Positions 36,701-47,355 of a DNA stretch of 64,000 nucleotides are shown here, piece by piece; position 1 is the first letter of the stretch, and every line of letters begins with the position of its first letter. Position numbers and translations under genes: made by a program. The stretch is from Erodium maritimum (taxonomy: Eukaryota > Streptophyta > Magnoliopsida > Geraniales > Geraniaceae). The notes beneath the pieces are model-generated. The model saw nothing but the letters and a program-made list of their open reading frames with translations, made no database searches and was not told where the DNA came from. Location: NCBI GenBank assembly GCA_963921825.1, contig OY997592.1:22509432-22573431 (forward strand), given 5' to 3'.

Positions 36701-37460
36701 GGTCTCGGTATAAGGAGGTTGGAGGAGATGAACAGTTGTTTATTAGAAAAATGGCGGTGGAAGTTCTTAGTGGAGGGAGATAGTTTGTGGAAAGAGGTTA
36801 TTCGTGCTAAAATGGGGTGGGACATTAGAGATTTGTATCTCTCTAAAGTTGATCGAAATGGAAATTCATTGTTATTTAAGCATATCTTGGCTTTGTCTTC
36901 TGAGCCCCGTTTTAGGAGTTTGTTTGGAGACCAAGGTTTGGAATGGAGGTTGGGAGCATGAAACATAATCTCTTTCTGGCATGACGTTTGGTATGATTAT
37001 CCTAGGCTTTTCTCCTTAGTTGTGGTCAAGTTATGGAAGGTCGGGGAATTTTGGGATGAGCAGGGTTGGTTTATTGAGTTCCGGAGGAATTTGAGGCCTT
37101 GGCAGGAGGATAAATTGTTGGATTTAATTGATGAATAGCTGGATGTTTAGGTCGAATATGGAAGAGAGGATGGGGTGTGTGGGTGGCACGAATGAAGGAT
37201 TCACGGTGGCGGGGGATTATTATAATTTGGTTATGCCGGCTAACGGTCGTTCCCTTGGGCTCATTATTTGTTGGTGACTAAAGTACCACTCAAGTTATGT
37301 GCTCTAATATGGTTAGTAACTCATTGTGATTTGCCTATTTCTTTCTTCTTTGAGGACCGAGGGCTCCGACTTCCTCTAAATCAAATGATGTGTTCTATGT
37401 GCGGAGCTGATTTTGAAACGACTAATAATTTATTTTGATGCATTATTCGGTGGTGTGGGT
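36677..37460 (+). pseudogene. LINE C-terminal region with zf-RVT
   Basis: The frame 36677-36961 (KEEGGLGIRRLEEMNSCLLE, KWRWKFL) is the conserved region after RT. Text around 37290-37430 (PLKLCALIWLVTH, MMCSMCGADFETTNNLF) is a zf-RVT zinc-binding segment. Both are typical of plant non-LTR elements. Broken by stops around 36960, 37138 and 37436. Confidence 0.75.
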
Positions 37461-37926
37461 TTGTTGGAGTGGGGTGATGGCGTGGTGGGAGATCGGGTGT
37501 GTCATGCTTAGGACGGTTGAGGCTTTATTGTGTTGCTGGCAAGGTTAGAGAAGCAAGCGTTGGAGAGTAGCTTGGTCGCATACTAGATATTCTGTGTTCA
37601 AGTACTTATGGTTGCTGTGAAACTCAACATTGTTCAGGAAACACATGTCCACTATAGACACGGTGGTTGTGAAGGTGTTGTACCTTGCTTTGGGCTAACA
37701 TGGGACGTTAACTTATTGGAGAAGAAAGTCTCCTTCTCGGTGATGCCTGAAGGTTACTCCAGCCAAGAATACCAAGTGAAGTTGGGACGGGAGGCCTTTT
37801 TGTTTTTTTTTTTCTATTGAGCTTTTGGGTTTGTATTTAAGAGGTCAATTCTGATCTCTAGCCTTGGGTTTCTTCTTGTACCGAAAGATCGAGTAAGCAA
37901 TAATAATTTTTGCCCTTCAAAAAATC

Positions 37927-39100
37927 CGAGACTTCACGATCAATGATGGTATAACTAATATGGAGGTAGGGCATTTGGAAATTAGGTTTTTCTGATTTCC
38001 CAATTGGAAAATTTGGCTATGGGAAGCTTGTTACGCATCAAATTATCAAATTGGTTTTAATTAACTTAGTGTAGTGGTGACAAAGTGTTGCGATGGGTAA
38101 TTTTTAGTGGGTTGTCTTAGCCGGTGTTCCATTTCATGGCCGGAATGATAAGAAATTGTCCTTTCTCATTTCCACTGTCGGTACTATCATCTTCATGGCA
38201 CTCAAAGAAGATGAATTTGACCGAGCCTTTGCCTTGGTGCACAACCCCTCTTTTTAAGCACTTTGAGGTGGTTATGAAATTAAATGGTATTGATTTCATG
38301 GTTTCTATCAATACTATTTAGGTAAGTATAGTTCCGCGTCGTACTGCTACCATCAATTCCATCAAGCTGGCCTCGGAAAGTATACTTGGGCCATCAGAAA
38401 TTTAACATAAGAACTTGGTTGGGGATCCGAAAAATCTAGGTTGCGATGTCATTCCATTTTGATGGGGAACCATTTTTTGATTTCAAACTCTCCTGAAAAG
38501 TCTATTATTTGTGAGTTGGACAGAAAATATGTGTGGGTTGGGTTATAATCGCAATTGAGCACAACTAGAAAGAAGCTGGCTACTTCTTCTGGTTATGATC
38601 TAGATTTCCAACTATTGGTATGAGTAAAAACAGAAGATCGACGGATTTTTTGAAGTAGAAGACTTCAACTTCAACTGTCATTTACAAGATACGCTCTTAG
38701 TCTTGTTCTAGAAGGAGAGACGACCACCTTAACTCTTGCCCCCCATCCAGTTCACAGTCTAAAGGAGAGTCCTTAGTGTGGCATATTAGTGTGAATAAAT
38801 CAATCATTGAAGAAGATGATGAAATTGAGAAGGTGGGCTCAAAGGATGATGACTACAACTACGTCATTGATAGTGTTTTATAGTATGAAGGTTATTCGAT
38901 TTCTGTTTCTTTTTGCGGAGGTAGTTTGGTCTCTTGTCGGGGTTTTTTTGTGTGTTGTCTTTCAGTCACTTGTTTGGTGGGTTTGCGTTTCATTGTGTTT
39001 TTTTTGGGTTTCTTTAGTCCTGTCTTGGCACTCTTTTTATAGTCATTGTTCTCTAGGTTCGCCCTAACCTCGGTCATATTGGATCGTTAAAAGGATCATT
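37927..39100 (+). pseudogene. Second LINE ORF1 fragment
   Basis: Text VVLAGVPFHGRNDKKLSFL near 38110-38165 matches the LPFHGW block of the upstream LINE ORF1. VVMKLNGIDFMVSI follows at about 38270-38320, as in DUF4283-type ORF1s. Several stops. From about 38880 the sequence becomes T/G-rich (ctcttgtcggggttttttt...) as in a LINE 3' end. No RT is present. Confidence 0.55.
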
Positions 39101-39330
39101 TCTCGTCCTCTTATGAGCTAACATGACTTTCCCATAAGGTCATATCGATTAGTGAAGTTGCACTTTCTTTTTTTCTACTAAGTCTCGTTGATTATCATGG
39201 GTTGTCGTCCGAATTTCCATGTATGGAAATCCCATTTTCTTGCAAGCTAATGTGAATGAGCTCACAAGGTCACATCGATTAGTGGGCATGTGGTCCAATC
39301 ATATGAGCTATTTGTCTTTTTTAGTATTTA
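39100..39330 (+). repeat. Two imperfect ~140-bp repeats
   Basis: 'cataaggtcatatcgattagtg' near 39130 and 'cacaaggtcacatcgattagtg' near 39260 are each preceded by 'gagcta' or 'aagcta'-type text, giving an imperfect tandem pair. Function unknown. Confidence 0.5.
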
Positions 39331-39522
39331 TCAAGATAAAAAAGAAAGACGAGAGAAAAGAACAAAAAAGTCAAGAAAAGTATCACCAATAAAGCTGAAA
39401 ACAACTACAAATCCTAATAAATGTTTCGCATGACAGTAGTCTCAAAAGATGATAGTAGAAAAAGGGTGGTCACACTTAACCTATAGAAGTACAAGTAGGT
39501 TAAACACTCATCTATTCATTTT
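39331..39522. other. Unassigned AT-rich sequence
   Basis: A-rich stretch without recognisable content, ending at the target duplication of the next LINE insertion. Confidence 0.4.
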
Positions 39523-39538
39523 GATGCATTCTTACATT

Positions 39539-40046
39539 TTTTTTGATCGACAAATCATATTGAAAGTTTTATAAACCCTCTTTTGAGGAGAAAGAGGAAA
39601 ACAAGATTTAGCTACAAACCTACAAAAAAAAATTCCAAGACGCTCAAAGTCGTCTTTTAAGGGAACACAACAACAACAACCAAGAAGAACAACAAAGAAA
39701 GGGTACACACACCATGAAGAACACCAACAAACAACCCCTACAACCTGAGCAAGACCAATACAACCAAAGAACAATTGGAAACAACCAACACTCCCAAGAA
39801 AAAATAAAGAAGGATCTGGGATACGAATATAACCACCATGAAGATCTATTTTTGAAAATCGGGTCTTGAGTACACAAATCTGACCACCATGAAGCACTGA
39901 GGGGAGAAATTTCCAACTGCCAAACCCATCCAGATGATATCCAATCCCTAAACTTGAATGAATCAACCAACTCCCATCTCAATAGAGCGGCCAATCCTCT
40001 GAAAAGAAAAAGACATCAACTAAAATGCCGACGACCAACCCCGCTA
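39539..40046 (-). mobile_element. 5'-truncated LINE insertion with 16-bp target duplication
   Basis: Flanked by perfect copies of GATGCATTCTTACATT at 39523-39538 and 40047-40062. On the minus strand it ends 'caatatgatttgtcgatcaaaaaaa', a poly-A end, so it is a LINE 3' portion of about 508 bp. A 144-codon minus-strand frame (39532-39966) contains WIS and Cys-rich low-complexity text and may be 3' UTR rather than protein. Confidence 0.9.
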
Positions 40047-40062
40047 GATGCATTCTTACATT

Positions 40063-40434
40063 ACTTTCATACATGAGAGTATAACAAAAGTCGAGTATAA
40101 TGCTATATCAGATTCATAAGCTCATAAGGGTATTAGGAAAGGTCCACGTCACATAACTCATTAGTAAGAGCATAGGAGCACACATATGCATAATCTTTAG
40201 CATATGTGTATATGTTCGCTTCAGGTTAGACTCTTCTTATATGTTTGCTAAAAAATGCATAGGTTGATTCTAACATCATGGTCTGGTGCCTGTATAGAAA
40301 TTTAGATTACCAGTTTAGTAAATTATATTGACCACTGGAAATAAAGAGCTTGTAGAAAAATATCCACGTCTAGAGCATGACAAAAGAATGAATTTTTTTG
40401 GAAAAGTGATATAATAAATTCTTAGCCAAAATTG
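40063..40434. other. AT-rich intergenic sequence
   Basis: No gene or repeat recognised up to the hAT element. Confidence 0.5.
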
Positions 40435-40442
40435 CTCACAAG

Positions 40443-42036
40443 CATGGTTGTAAAACGCCACGACTTAAGCAAGTCGGGCGGAATAAGGCGCCACCCCATT
40501 TTATGACCGAATGGCCCGCTAAAAGGGCCAGACGCCTACTAGTCAGGGTTGAGCGGGTACTGTTCTCGCATATTTAAAGCGAAATTTTTACCCTTCACCG
40601 AATAATTTTGACTGTAGACGAGGTCATGGTTTTAACCCCTCTTCTTGTTTTCATTTTATAACTAACAATATAGTGTACTTCTCACTTTCTTTTCGATGTG
40701 GGATTAGCACCAATATGATTATATTAGAAACCAACAAGATAATATATGTAACCAATAAGATTGCATATACAAATATACAATTAACATGACTGATTCATCA
40801 CTAAGTGTATTCATGAACCAGTAACAAGTAAACCCTAGGGGCTGCGCTTCTCTGCGTAACATCCTCCCCCTCCCCCCTTTCTTCTCCACCATTGAAGTTC
40901 CTGCCTCAAAGCGCTCCGCTATCCTTGACGGGTTCACCCATTAATGGGTTCAACAATACCCTTGCTAGGGTTTTCGTTTACAGTATTTTTTTTTTCATCT
41001 TTTTGGCCGCCGCCCACCTTCGCAGGTCGCCGCCGCCTGGTCAAACAATCCCACGACCTCGTGCTACCGATCCTGCGTCGCCGGTTTGGTCCCGAGCTAG
41101 TGCCAATGGCCACCGTGGCCTCCCTATTGCCGTCCACAGGGGTTCGTGCTCCATGCGCCACCTTCCATCTGCAGCGGGCCAGTTTAGGGCTAATCCATCA
41201 ACGGGGCACACCCTAGCCAACACGGCTCCGCTCCCTCGATGGATCTGGGATCCGGGAGGAGGGACGATAGGCTGGGGCCTGATTCCATGACACTAGAAAT
41301 CGGGACCCTTGATCCTGAACAAACCGTTGCGGGCCGAATCGATGATCCCGTCTTCAGCACTACTTCGAAAGATTCGGGCGAATCAAGACGAAGAATTGAC
41401 GATACCAGAACGATCCAATGGCATGGGGCCCAGAAGAACTGGCATCATAGATTTGATAGTTTGCTATTTCGCTCGTGTGCTAATTTTTTATCCTATTTTA
41501 GGTCGAATAAATTGTTGGCTAGATAGGGTTAGTACTTTGAGTATTAGTTTTTTTTTGAAATGTCGTTAAGAGGAACTCCTAAGTTCGGATCTGCGAATCA
41601 AAGCAGACTATATTTATAGATCCATGAGCGCCTGATGGACTACGGTCGATCGGAACAAATATCTGGAATCCGGACGATCATGTCCTACCTTGTAAGGTTA
41701 CGGTTATAAAGTAATACAATACCTCTCTACTCGCTTCAAAAAAATGTATTCATGAAGCAAATATACTCATGTTTCCTCTTTCATATATTAATTAACACGT
41801 ACATATTTTATTTTTATAAAATAAATATATAATAAAATAAATATATAAGTAATATAAAATACATATATTTATAACATAAATACATATTATCAATTTTTTA
41901 TACAAAATTATATTATTTTTATCTCATATATATTTATTAATAATTAAAAAAAATCCGCCTAGGCCCCAACTAGTCCCCGCCTAACGCCTAGGGGTCCTCA
42001 ACGTCTGACTAGCGCCTTGCGCCTTTTACAACCTTG
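40443..42036. mobile_element. hAT-type element with 8-bp TSD, carrying a nested retroposon
   Basis: The ends are CATGGTTGTAAAACGCC and, inverted at the right, CAAGGTTGTAAAAGGCGC. Flanking 8-bp direct repeats are CTCACAAG (40435-40442 and 42037-42044). An 8-bp duplication and short terminal inverted repeats fit the hAT superfamily. Without the retroposon at 40818-41744 the element is about 650 bp and has no transposase, so it is non-autonomous. Confidence 0.82.
40818..41744 (+). mobile_element. Retroposon R2, copy 1, with 12-bp TSD
   Basis: Flanked by TGTATTCATGAA at 40806-40817 and 41745-41756, and ends in an A run after 'ctcgcttc'. The last ~250 bp (from 'ttaggtcgaataaattgttggct') match 61128-61370. 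The 5' half is C/G-rich and coding-like (several overlapping frames, Pro/Arg-rich) without a recognised domain. A poly-A retroposon moved by LINE machinery is the simplest reading. Confidence 0.8.
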
Positions 42037-42181
42037 CTCACAAGAGCTCTATCGCCTAAAAATCTCATAGTTTTCATGAAATTTTCTTTGAGTCTTCGAA
42101 TTTATTTTCCATTTTTATTTTCTTTTGCATTTTCATGAGATTTTATAGTGTTGTCGTGTTAGAATATGCATTTTTTTAATT

Positions 42182-42547
42182 GGGAAAACCCCGAATCCTA
42201 CCTGTGCCTGAAAGGTGTTTTGGATGTCCTAACTACGAGCATCTTTTTGTCACATGTCCTATACAAAATGTGATTTTTTTTACAAAACATGTAAAATGAC
42301 ACCAAAAAGGGGTATAACATTCGCATTCGATGGTTTTGTCTCTTAATTTTTGTATAATTTGCGTTTATCAGTGTACTACAAGAGGTAGGTGGTATAAATT
42401 TACCACAAAAAAAAACTTTTTTTTATGTCATTTTACATGTTTTTGTAAAAAAAAATCACTTTTTGTATTGGACATGTGATAAAAAGGTGCTCGTAGTTAG
42501 AACATCCAAAACACATTTCTGACAAAGTTAGGATTCGACATTCTCCC
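42182..42547. mobile_element. Mutator-like MITE, 366 bp
   Basis: Long terminal inverted repeats of about 130 bp begin GGGAAAACCCCGAATCCTAC on the left and GGGAGAATGTCGAATCCTAA inverted on the right. The flanks 'tttttaatt' (42173-42181) and 'ttttcaatt' (42548-42556) agree at eight of nine bases, a 9-bp target duplication as made by Mutator-like transposases. No coding capacity. Confidence 0.78.
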
Positions 42548-42556
42548 TTTTCAATT

Positions 42557-43332
42557 TAATAACCGGAGCTGCCAAGATCCGCCTACAGAGCTAGTATCGT
42601 GGGGTTTTACCTTGGTACCTATCGTTATATAGTTATGTGTTTATATATTTATGTTTATTTTCTCTTTTTGTGAGTTGTTGGATTGGGTGTGTCTTTGCAC
42701 CTAACTTCTTTCTTTACTTCCGTTTAATTGTGGTAATCTTGGACTTTTGTTGCTTCATAAACTTTGGGGACTAAGTTCTCAAGAAAGGTACATAAGGTAG
42801 GCTATGTTGTAACTAAGTTCCCGGATTTGTAAGTCCGCCTTTTTCCTGGTTTACCTGAGGAATCCTACCAGCAATGATAAAGATCCTCATGATATTGTCC
42901 AAGGTGGTTCATGTAATTTGTTACATGAACTTGATAGAGATGATTGATCCCCCAATAAGGACATTTTAGCACATCACAACAAGTCTTTTAAACAAAAACA
43001 CAAAACCATGAACACATATCATATCTATGTTTATGTTGTATATTCATTCCTTGCATGCCATTATCTCTTATCTCTAGCAAATCTACATGATCTCCCTACA
43101 TGCCTCTCTTTTCCTCGACCCCCTCAAGGGTATTCTCGAAACAAGTGGATCTCATACGGACACTTCTAACTATAACAGCCTAGCATGTGAATTGCGTTTG
43201 TAAATATGAAAATAGGAAAGATAACTAGATTAGAGTAATGACAACTTTAGTCTAGGTAAGCAGTTGGAACTGATTTATCCATCGCTTCCATGTGGGATCC
43301 ACCACTACTTTACCATAACTTTATGAGTAATC
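42557..43332. other. Unassigned intergenic sequence
   Basis: No coding frame or repeat recognised. T-rich text around 42640-42800 resembles LINE 3' ends but without a clear A tail. Confidence 0.4.
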
Positions 43333-43355
43333 ATGTGTGTGCGCGCGCGCGCGCG

Positions 43356-43391
<36 letters not shown>
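43333..43391 (+). repeat. Compound microsatellite (TG)(CG)(CA)(TA)
   Basis: Uninterrupted alternating purine-pyrimidine run: TG, then CG, then CA, then TA dinucleotides. Such tracts can adopt Z-DNA or cruciform forms. It abuts the left end of the fold-back element. Confidence 0.95.
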
Positions 43392-43679
43392 GGGAAACTT
43401 TCACGTGCGAACCCCTCTTAAAATGTGAACCTACGAACTCAACAACAACATGACACGTGTCGTGCTTAGAAATGCTCATCTTTTTTTCCCCCAAGTTTAT
43501 TAATTTAATTTTTCCCGCTTCGTTTCAACTTTGATTTAATTTTTTTTGCGCCAATATTTTTCTTTTTCCAAGATCTATCTATCAAGTAGTGTATTGCATA
43601 TATTTTGATGTGTTTTTAGATATGTGTGTGGATATGTGGACATAAGTGCGAAAAGTGTGATGTGGTTTGCAAATATAAG

Positions 43680-44004
43680 GTTTGTGGTTTGAGAATATAG
43701 TATATTCCCAAACTACATATACTATATTCTCAAACCACATATACTATATCGCAAATCATATATGTCATATTCGCAAACCACATATACTATATTCTAAAAC
43801 AACATATACTATATTCTCAAACCATATATACTATATTCGCAAACCACATATATCATATTCTCAAACCACATTACACTTTTCGCAAATCATATATGTCATA
43901 TTCTCAAACCACATATACTATATTCTCAAACCACATCACACTTTTCGCAAATCATATATGTCATATTCGCAAACCACATATACTATATTCTCAAACCACA
44001 TATA
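43680..44004. repeat. Minisatellite, 'catatactatattctcaaac' units
   Basis: Units of about 20-22 bp, with variants (t)cgcaaa(c/t)ca and ctcaaacca, repeat about 14 times. The array resumes at 52465-52520 on the other side of element B. The open frame across it is a repeat product. Confidence 0.88.
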
Positions 44005-45692
44005 TGTTGGGTCTCGAGGTAGGGTTGGAGATGAACCAACTCGCAGCGGAAAATCAATGAAAACCAAGAGACGATTAAAATCATGAAACAACTAACAAAG
44101 AATGGATTCACAAGAGAAAAATTCAGCACTAGTTCTTACCAAAACAAGAACACCGGTTAACGAATGATTGGCTTGAGTCTCCAAGACGCCTACGTATCCA
44201 CATGGGAATCAAAGCCACGTAGTTCTTCTCTTTGAGGACTCAAGAACACAAAAATGGAGGTGGAAACTAGCCAAACCCGAAATGGCCATGGAAGAGGGAG
44301 AGAAAATGTGTTTCCTATTCTTGTCTTGTGTTTGTTATGTTGAAAAAAGATGACTTAAACATAACAAAACCCATACTTGTCCAACTAAAGGCATGGGACA
44401 AGTATGGTGTCAAGTAAGGTGTAAATAGGACAAAGTATGGCAAGACAAGATTGGGTTAGGTGGTGAATCACCAACACCTTAATCCTTGTCTTGCTTACTT
44501 AGTACTAATTAATCAAGACTTGATTAATTAGTTCCATGGGCCTTGGTTGCATGGGCCTTTCATGGGCCTCTTGGAACATGGCCCGTGGCCATTTCCAACG
44601 AGGTCCCGTGATTCGCTCATCGCCTCCATGCCTTCCATACCGGAAATGTCCAACATTATCCGACACGATCAATCCCAAGACTCCAAGCCTTGTCTCGATC
44701 CGTAAAGTCCTATTCACTTACGGGCGCATGACCCAAAACCCAGTTTTGGTCATGTCCCGAGACAACTCCCTTTTGCCCATTCTCCATAAATGTGTCAATG
44801 AGTTTCATCCTCCGGTGTGACCCTTAGGTTTATGCATGTCAATAGATCAACGTAAAATCCCATTTTACTTGATCCTATTTAAGTGGCAACTAACGAGACT
44901 TTAGTATTGCCTGACACTACATAACGAATCGACCCTGTCGATTCTAACCTTTCCGTCGTCCCTGTCATTATCCTTTTATCTCTGATATCCTGATTGAGAT
45001 AAGGCATAGAGCCGTCATCCTTATTATTCTCAATCACCGTTCCTTGATATGTGAGATGACTGAAGATATGATACCCAGTATCATGTGCATGGCCATGCTA
45101 TTCTTCCAGTCACTCTCGATCAAGTGGCCGAGAACCGATATCTTTCCCATACCTCAGTATGAGGGATAAATCTCTTAGCCGCCTTTCGTGTCACTCATGT
45201 AGCCCGTCCCCAAGCCAATCCTGGCCGTTATGGAAGCCCTGTTACGGACAACGTTAGGCTCAGGTCAAACTCAGTTGTTGACTACATAGCGATCACAAAG
45301 ACTCCTTGGTCTAAGGATACATGACAAGCTACGACACTGAATATGTTCATGACTTAATCTATGGCACATATTCAGGGCGGGTCGTCCAATATCATGTCCC
45401 ACATGATATCTATGATCAGACTCCGGAATCTCATTCCAATGACTAACAGAACGTAAGCCATAAAGAGCCATCTTTCATACTAGTCGCTTCTAGTGAAGCT
45501 TTGTTGACTAGGGACCCATCGAGTGTGATCTATCTCGATCTATGGTTCTATTCGCATGGTGGGCATAGATCAGAGCACACATCGATATATTACTCCAACA
45601 CATAAGTAATATAAAGCCGCTTTAATTTTATTGCTAACGATGATATATACATTTGGACATTTAGGATTGAACTACGGGCACTAAGACTAACA
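44005..45692 (-). repeat. Element B 3' LTR
   Basis: 1,688 bp, TGTTGGGTCTCGAGG to CACTAAGACTAACA in plus-strand reading. Compared with the right LTR I noted single-base differences near 44391, 44636, 44982 and 45069. Confidence 0.95.
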
Positions 45693-45708
45693 ATCTCCCA
45701 CTTGCCCT
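45693..45708 (-). other. Polypurine tract (element B)
   Basis: The element strand reads AGGGCAAGTGGGAGAT immediately before the 3' LTR, the usual copia plus-strand primer. The same sequence lies at 19759-19774 in element A. Confidence 0.85.
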
Positions 45709-45843
45709 AGTTCCAATCTAAACTCCAATATGTCCCCATCGACTTTACATGTCTAACATGTTCAGGCAGTGACACTGCCTTAGTCAACTGGTTGGCTATG
45801 TTATCATCTGTTGCAATATCGGTTATCTTCACTTCACCTCAGT

Positions 45844-46041
45844 TCAGTATTTATCTGATGAGGTGGATACGCCGCAGTACATGTTTGGATTTGTTATGCA
45901 ATCTAGGCTTTTAGCTTGCGCAATGGCCCTTGTGTTGTCGCAAAATGGATTCACCGGACTGGATGGGTTTTTAATTACACCCAGCCCTGCCATGAATTTC
46001 CAAATCCACATAGCCTCCTTAGCTGCCTCTGCAGCATCCAT
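45844..46041 (-). pseudogene. Element B RNase H remnant
   Basis: MDAAEAAKEAMWIWKFMAG and NPFCDNTRAIAQAK represent the C-terminal half of RNase H. Upstream (46042-46279) text equivalent to YAMTCMRPDVS runs into stops and jumps to VDASF, so roughly half the domain is missing, as in element A. Confidence 0.8.
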
Positions 46042-46279
46042 GTACTTGGCCTCTGTCGTAGATTCGGCAATGGTATCTTGCTTTACGCTTTCCCAGCTAA
46101 AGCTCTGCCATTCAGCGTAAACACATATCCTGATTGACTTCTAAAGTCATCTGGATTTGTCTTGGAAAACTAGCGTCTACTCATCCTTCGACGACTAGTT
46201 CAGCATCATCTTTCCCCCGGGTTAGAATGATGTCTACTGGTACAACATAAGGCTTACGAGACGTCTGGTCTCATACATG

Positions 46280-47267
46280 TCATGGCATATATGATCGATC
46301 CTGCCCCCAGGCGCATAGGATTCTCATCATCCTTTTCAGCTCATCAGGTGTCTTAGGACACTGAGTCTTGTTGAGATGAATGCCATGACTAGTGGGTAAG
46401 AGTCCTTTCTTTGAATCGAGCATTAAGAACCTACTCAATGCCTTGTTCACATAGGTTCCCTGACTTAAATCCAAGACCCTCTTGGTGCGATCTCTACATA
46501 TCTTAATCCTTAAGATATGAGAAGCATCGCCTAAGTCCTTTATTGAAAAACACTTCCTCAACCAAGCTTTAGTCTCGTGCAAGGTTGGGATGTCGTTTTC
46601 AATGAGAACCAGAAAGGTAATATTGCTCCCACTAGCCTTCTTATAAACGCAAGATTCATCCTCGTTCTTGATTAAGCCAAATCCAATTACAGCTTCATCA
46701 AAACGAAAGATCCAACTCCGAGAAGTTCGTTTCAATCCATAAATGGATTTCAACAACTTATAAATCTTTCCTTTATTCTTCGGATCGTCAAAACCTTTGG
46801 GCCGAGACATACAAACGTACTCAGTCAAATTTCCATTTAAGAAAGTGGTTTTGACATCCACTTGCCATATCTCGTAATTATGATACGCAGTTATGTCAAG
46901 AAGAATTTGGATCGATTTTGACCATAGCCACTAAGGAGAAGGTTTCCTCATAGTCAATCCATTGGATCTGCCTATAACCTTTCACCACCAGTTGAGCTTT
47001 GTAGGTCAGAGGGTTGCCGTCCATGTCCATCTTCACCTTGAAGATCCATTTGCATCCTATGGTCCTCACACCATTGATGGGATCAACCGGTTCCCAGACT
47101 CGGTTGTCCGACATGGATTGCATTTCCTCCCTCATGGCTCCCAGCCATAACTCGGAGTTGGGCCCATCAACGACTTCCTGAAAGGTGGCTGGATCATCGT
47201 GATCCACCATGACTTCATTGTCACCTCCGGATACCATATCTTGGAGGTGGAAGATTGATCCTTTCAA
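46280..47267 (-). pseudogene. Element B reverse transcriptase, YVDD segment absent
   Basis: Frames 46896-47267 and 46280-46861 carry [77 protein letters not shown] and LDLSQGTYVNKALSRFLMLD. MDVKTTFLNG retains the first catalytic Asp. The YVDD motif expected between FLVL and NDIPTL is gone while the frame is kept (FLVLIENDIPTLHETK), so polymerase activity should be nil. Stops and a frame change near 46870-46890 separate the two frames. Confidence 0.9.
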
Positions 47268-47355
47268 ATCGCCTTGGACCTTCCGGAATTGTAACAGGAA
47301 TTGGTTCTTACTCTACGACAATCTCTGGCTCCTTTCTACTGGGTTGCCAATTGGT

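Larger units (their letters stand above)
32430..37926 (+). mobile_element. Degenerate L1-type LINE, plus strand
   Basis: About 5.5 kb with ORF1, endonuclease, RT and zf-RVT remnants in the expected order, ending 'tttttgcccttcaaaaaa' at 37926. The 5' border is uncertain. At least ten stops or frameshifts interrupt the coding text, so it is an old copy. The separate coding remnants are listed below. Confidence 0.8.

Noticed and set aside
39532-39966. 144-codon Cys-rich minus-strand frame as a small secreted protein
   Set aside because: Lies within a poly-A LINE 3' fragment bounded by target duplications; low-complexity C/F/V text, no signal peptide plus mature domain layout.
43682-44086. 134-codon open frame
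   Set aside because: Translation of the 'catatactatattctcaaac' minisatellite running into the copia LTR.
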